This document shows positions 7,601-9,307 of a stretch of 9,307 nucleotides of DNA, in pieces. Position numbers and translations under genes: made by a program. The number at the start of each line of letters is the position of its first letter. The stretch's first letter is position 1. Source of the stretch: CAMCXT01 sp046302715 (GTDB lineage Bacteria > Bacteroidota > Bacteroidia > M30B66); contig JBKCHQ010000124.1 in the NCBI GenBank assembly GCA_046302715.1, positions 1 through 9,307 on the forward strand, given 5' to 3'. The notes under the pieces were generated by a model. The model was not told the DNA's origin, did not search any database, and saw only the letters and a program-made list of their open reading frames with translations.

Positions 7601-8398
7601 GCGCATTACAGCTTGAGCAGGAGGCAGGCCCAATTGCGACTGCATCCATGCTTGTGCACCGGCGTTTATCTGTCGTGTGTGTACATCTTTGGGGTCGCTT
7701 CCACGTAATCCAATCTGAAAATAGGCCTCAAACCCCTGAAAGCAATATCCGGCCATGTTATAGGCAAATTCAATTTTGGAGTTTTGTTCTTTCAGAATAA
7801 TTTGAAAATCGAGGCGATTACGCAACTCGCCGCAATAGCCTACGCCCTCGGGGTCGGCATTAATTTTAAAATTGCGCCATTCAATGGTAAATGTGCGGTT
7901 GGGTGCAGTTCCTGCCATAGCGGTTTTAATACTCGCCTCTTCACCGCTCCAACGGCCTTCCAGATCTTGATTTAGGGCTGAAATAATACCTTCAAAAGGC
8001 ATCTCTGTTTGCAGAACTTGGGTAAAAGGTATTTGAACCCCTGCCACCCGAACGGGGTTAAATCCGCCTAACCAAATCCACCCATTACTCGAAATTCCTA
8101 TTGAAGAATAGGATTGCCCATTATATGAAAACGAAAAACCCAAGGGTTGATTTTCAAAAAAAGCCTCGTCGGTGGGTGAAAGAATATCTGGAAATTCGGC
8201 ATGGAAGGCACCGCTGGCGAGCACCTGCGTGCTGGGAGCATCGGGTAGCGCCTGATAAGGTGTTTGAACCGAATGCTCGAAGCGATAGGCACAGGCTATT
8301 TGGGCCGAAACGGCAGCGGGTAGCATACACGTTACTAGCGCGCTGCCTTTGATTAGTTTTAATAGGTATTTGTAAATCATGCCTGTCAACTGAGGCAT
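4619..8398 (-). CDS. Large T9SS-secreted beta-rich surface protein with PKD-like domain and type A sorting domain
   Basis: The product has 1259 residues and is probably a secreted or cell-surface protein exported by Sec and then by the type IX system. The signal peptide ends near residue 33 (ALVTCMLPAAVSAQ). M7 (base 8380) is an equally plausible start; stops lie just upstream of 8398. Residues about 35-280 form a beta-sandwich-like region with the common Bacteroidota motif ISSNGWIWLGG near 100. From about 289 (LTWQGFNSNWFDPQNW, then VTIPSG) a long stretch of short strands with many N, G, L and V suggests a beta-helix. WSLVGNPYPAPLDWD near 770-785 is a recurrent motif of such adhesin-like proteins. 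A PKD-like domain lies at about 1100-1165 (ISWNLGDG, YQEPGNYEVVLTV). The T9SS type A domain fills about 1178-1259 (FYPNPASES, LIDMRGKVV, SDGRYEVLI). No catalytic motif is recognised. Adhesion is an inference from architecture. Confidence 0.9.
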   Translation of the reverse strand: MPQLTGMIYKYLLKLIKGSALVTCMLPAAVSAQIACAYRFEHSVQTPYQALPDAPSTQVLASGAFHAEFPDILSPTDEAFFENQPLGFSFSYNGQSYSSIGISSNGWIWLGGFNPVRVAGVQIPFTQVLQTEMPFEGIISALNQDLEGRWSGEEASIKTAMAGTAPNRTFTIEWRNFKINADPEGVGYCGELRNRLDFQIILKEQNSKIEFAYNMAGYCFQGFEAYFQIGLRGSDPKDVHTRQINAGAQAWMQSQLGLPPAQAVMRSSAPVTLPQANLRFIFTPAAPESLTWQGFNSNWFDPQNWSGGIVPNRCNTVTIPSGLSHYPILSGAQAASCAALEIESGASVLLESNYASFLSVFGTLRVNGQLINRSAAYITLAGTQNANLSGEGAFNEADLFITAGAEYHSIGNLVIRSIHIQTGAALYLDNAAIDVFGIAQFGHLYQGNGLLLIEGDAASVQLTDSTFFEEQGTTVFGNSTLWNHPSNQVVPSIAYNKLWIITRNGYSVQLGTNLPFTCRDLLFCNSGAAGGVAETAQELTVSGTIKLGIDSLPGTVFVLNHRIHQTNGQSPFDMHANDRLLVRYAAPGQNVLSGTENPQFNGTVEYQSNQTQQVMKGDYRNLNISGSGLRVASGAVNLKGILTLEQGTFNTSDSLILRSDAQGTALVSGQGNGQLNGLARQERYLGENGNPQVFFSSPVEQLHWDSLRAGWNMVPVYEHGAAGWQLWNGSDAFVNTDEAYRAEIVGTSTLKARGTLQLNNKYIPLLNQHESWSLVGNPYPAPLDWDKVVAAQSATFNPAVYRAAGSGPFNGHYSAWLSTGPNEGLGVNGASPYISAMEGFMVSGATNDTLRLSHTYCADVVNLSAEKGQSSLPYFKINLRKGIQSDEVLVYFSNQVQTSVKKRIPMGSQTYWYTLDDLQQNAIQARTAPLNADTIPLNIHVAEAGMHTIAMNAIKNLPLTALVYLEDRQTQSKYNLNANPELSFSLNAGEIANRFYLNYYRGVDVLLHDAGCSGNEGSIELQYQGSKSWSAAIFNETNVHLAEYENLNGSYVIDDLPAGLYRMVFTLEAENLQMEAWYRIEAGDYISADMMLSGQQVLTGQELLSLICLNNDAENISWNLGDGMLVQGADSLVHLYQEPGNYEVVLTVAKGACLDTARATVTAVPTTGITENEKSSLAAAFYPNPASESTRLNLNDATLNGKCTVSLIDMRGKVVRQNELMLQNGSLVYSLSGISDGRYEVLITSGNLRKTASLQVVNP

Positions 8399-8426
8399 AC
8401 GGCAGTTAGTTTGGTTTTGTTACACT

Positions 8427-8434
8427 CAAACCTA
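8427..8434 (-). promoter_or_regulatory. Candidate -7 element for the 1259-residue gene
   Basis: The minus strand reads TAGGTTTG, an exact TAnnTTTG match and identical to the hmgA -7 element. It lies 28 bases before the ATG at 8398. The place for a -33 TTG is occupied by the terminator stem and no TTG is there, so the promoter is incomplete or depends on an activator. Confidence 0.4.
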
Positions 8435-8435
8435 T

Positions 8436-8471
8436 AAAAATGAAGCGGGACCCGTAAGGCCCCGCTTCATT
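8436..8471 (-). terminator. Intrinsic terminator, minus direction
   Basis: Bases 8439-8449 pair perfectly with 8461-8471 (11 bp, GC-rich inner half). After one A-C mismatch there are two further G-C pairs closing a 5-base loop (8453-8457). On the minus strand the stem runs into five T residues (8440-8436), two of them within the stem. It would end transcripts from the T9SS gene whose stop is at 8605, about 135 bases upstream. There is no T-run on the plus side, so it acts in one direction. Confidence 0.8.
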
Positions 8472-8604
8472 CACAAACCACCAACCGTATTATGCATATC
8501 TACACAAAAAGCAGAACACTCGGCATTGTCCGTTTGATTCGGACAAGACAAAGATATAAAAATATCATTCCGTGCAAATATTTTACTAAAAATATTTTTA
8601 AAAT
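8472..8604. other. Hairpin-rich intergenic stretch
   Basis: No secure gene is seen here. Three perfect inverted repeats occur in a row: 8526-8532 with 8540-8546 (TTGTCCG/CGGACAA, 7-base loop); 8553-8557 with 8562-8566 (GATAT/ATATC, 4-base loop); and 8576-8584 with 8589-8597 (AAATATTTT/AAAATATTT, 4-base loop). The last begins 7 bases past the stop at 8605 in the minus direction. The region is most simply the 3' untranslated region of the minus-strand T9SS gene, ending in the terminator at 8436-8471. A short plus-strand ORF from 8492 also crosses it and is discussed as a finding. Confidence 0.5.
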
Positions 8605-9307
8605 TTATTTTTTGGAAAATATTCGGCGATAAATACCCGTGCTAGTACCTATTTCGCATAAATATATGCCGGGCGTCAAAGATCCGCAATACACTATGCC
8701 GCGCCCTGCATTCAAAATTTCGTTTGGCATGTCGCAGCTTCTCCCGCTCATATCCCAAATGCGAATAAATTCCAAGCGTTGATCAGGTTGCTCCAAAAAC
8801 ACATTTAGTTCGTTTGCCGCAGGTACCGGACCTAATTTTATAGATGAAGCAAGGTTCACATCTTCAATACCAACAAAATTGACAAATACCAGTTTGGTTA
8901 CCGTATCGGACCCGCAAACATTGGTAGCCACCAGCGACACATAGAAAGCACCGTTGGTTGGAAAGGTTAAGCTGGCATCGGTGGAAGAGGCTGTTCCGAG
9001 GGTATCAAAAATCCACTCAAAGTCGACTCCGTTTTGTGAAAGATTATCGAAGCTTATAGAGTACGAACCTGAATTTTGAATGTAATTGAAATTGGCAATT
9101 GGATATTGACTTTCTACTACTTCAATGGTATCAGAAAGGGCCAGACAACCTGTGGCATCAAGCGCTACAGCATAATAAAGACCTGGAGAGTTGATGGAAA
9201 TAACGGGCCCCGTTTGCCCATTTGACCACGAATAATTCTGAAACCCGGCAGCTGCGGTAAGAACGGCGCTCACGTTGTTGCAGATGGCCGCATTGGGTGG
9301 CGTTATA
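8605..9307 (-). CDS. T9SS-secreted protein, C-terminal part (cut by right edge)
   Basis: This is the end of an extracellular protein exported by the type IX system; its N-terminus lies beyond the right edge. The frame stays open to base 9307 (upstream codons read PPNAAICNN), so the GTG at 9273 is internal, not a start. The first visible segment (LTAAAGFQNYSWSNGQTG, then GLYYAVALDATGC) is a fragment of the Ig/PKD-like repeat common in Bacteroidota surface proteins. A PKD-like domain follows around 8885-9110 (IANFNYIQNS, FEWIFDTLG, GAFYVSLVATNVCGSDTV). The type A sorting domain lies at about 8608-8850 (LIRIWDMSG-like strand IRIWDMSGRS, then LTPGIYLCEIGTS and a basic end RRIFSKK). The usual PNP signature is replaced by LGPVPAANEL. 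The role of the full protein cannot be judged. A terminator separates it from the next T9SS gene. Confidence 0.9.
   Translation of the reverse strand, partial: ITPPNAAICNNVSAVLTAAAGFQNYSWSNGQTGPVISINSPGLYYAVALDATGCLALSDTIEVVESQYPIANFNYIQNSGSYSISFDNLSQNGVDFEWIFDTLGTASSTDASLTFPTNGAFYVSLVATNVCGSDTVTKLVFVNFVGIEDVNLASSIKLGPVPAANELNVFLEQPDQRLEFIRIWDMSGRSCDMPNEILNAGRGIVYCGSLTPGIYLCEIGTSTGIYRRIFSKK

Noticed and set aside
8439..8604. Riboswitch or attenuator controlling the 1259-residue gene
   Set aside because: The hairpins lie upstream of the only candidate -7 element for that gene and match no riboswitch class I recognise; a 3' UTR with terminator is simpler.
9271..9273. GTG at 9273 as the start of the right-hand T9SS gene
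   Set aside because: The frame continues open to the window edge with sequence (PPNAAICNN) typical of the same repeat, so the gene is truncated by the edge.

Overview
The window looks like a chromosomal segment from a member of the Bacteroidota, probably a free-living, protein-secreting lineage near Flavobacteriales, Chitinophagales or Saprospiria. Three things point there. Two large extracellular proteins end in type IX secretion (T9SS) type A sorting domains. Start codons lack Shine-Dalgarno sequences. Several promoters match the Bacteroidota -7 element TAnnTTTG. I cannot name the species.

Layout from left to right. (1) 1-494, minus: the 5' third of asnS (asparaginyl-tRNA synthetase), running off the left edge. 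It is not an obvious closed ORF because its stop lies outside the window. (2) 495-699: a divergent intergenic region with a -7-like element for each direction. (3) 700-1665, plus: a secreted protein of unknown function with a coiled-coil N-terminal half and a possible NTF2-like region. It converges on the next cluster with a 13-base gap. (4) 4507 down to 1679, minus: a compact three-gene unit, hmgA (homogentisate 1,2-dioxygenase), hppD (4-hydroxyphenylpyruvate dioxygenase) and a small lipoprotein, with gaps of 13 and 5 bases. The two enzymes catalyse consecutive steps of tyrosine breakdown, 4-hydroxyphenylpyruvate to homogentisate to maleylacetoacetate. The best promoter in the window precedes hmgA, with a palindrome sitting in its spacer. 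(5) 4619-8398, minus: a 1259-residue exported T9SS cargo protein with a beta-rich, adhesin-like body, a PKD-like domain and a C-terminal sorting domain. (6) 8399-8604: an intergenic stretch with a strong intrinsic terminator (minus direction) that runs directly into a -7 element for the 1259-residue gene, plus several smaller hairpins and a doubtful 46-codon plus-strand ORF. (7) 8605-9307, minus: the C-terminal end of a second T9SS cargo protein, cut by the right edge.

The tyrosine genes form one functional unit. The two secreted T9SS proteins share an export route, but the terminator between them argues against one transcript. I found no rRNA, tRNA, CRISPR array, transposase, integrase or phage gene, and no convincing new multi-gene system. 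The most testable leads are the lipoprotein attached to the tyrosine operon, the palindrome in the hmgA promoter, and the structured 8439-8632 region.
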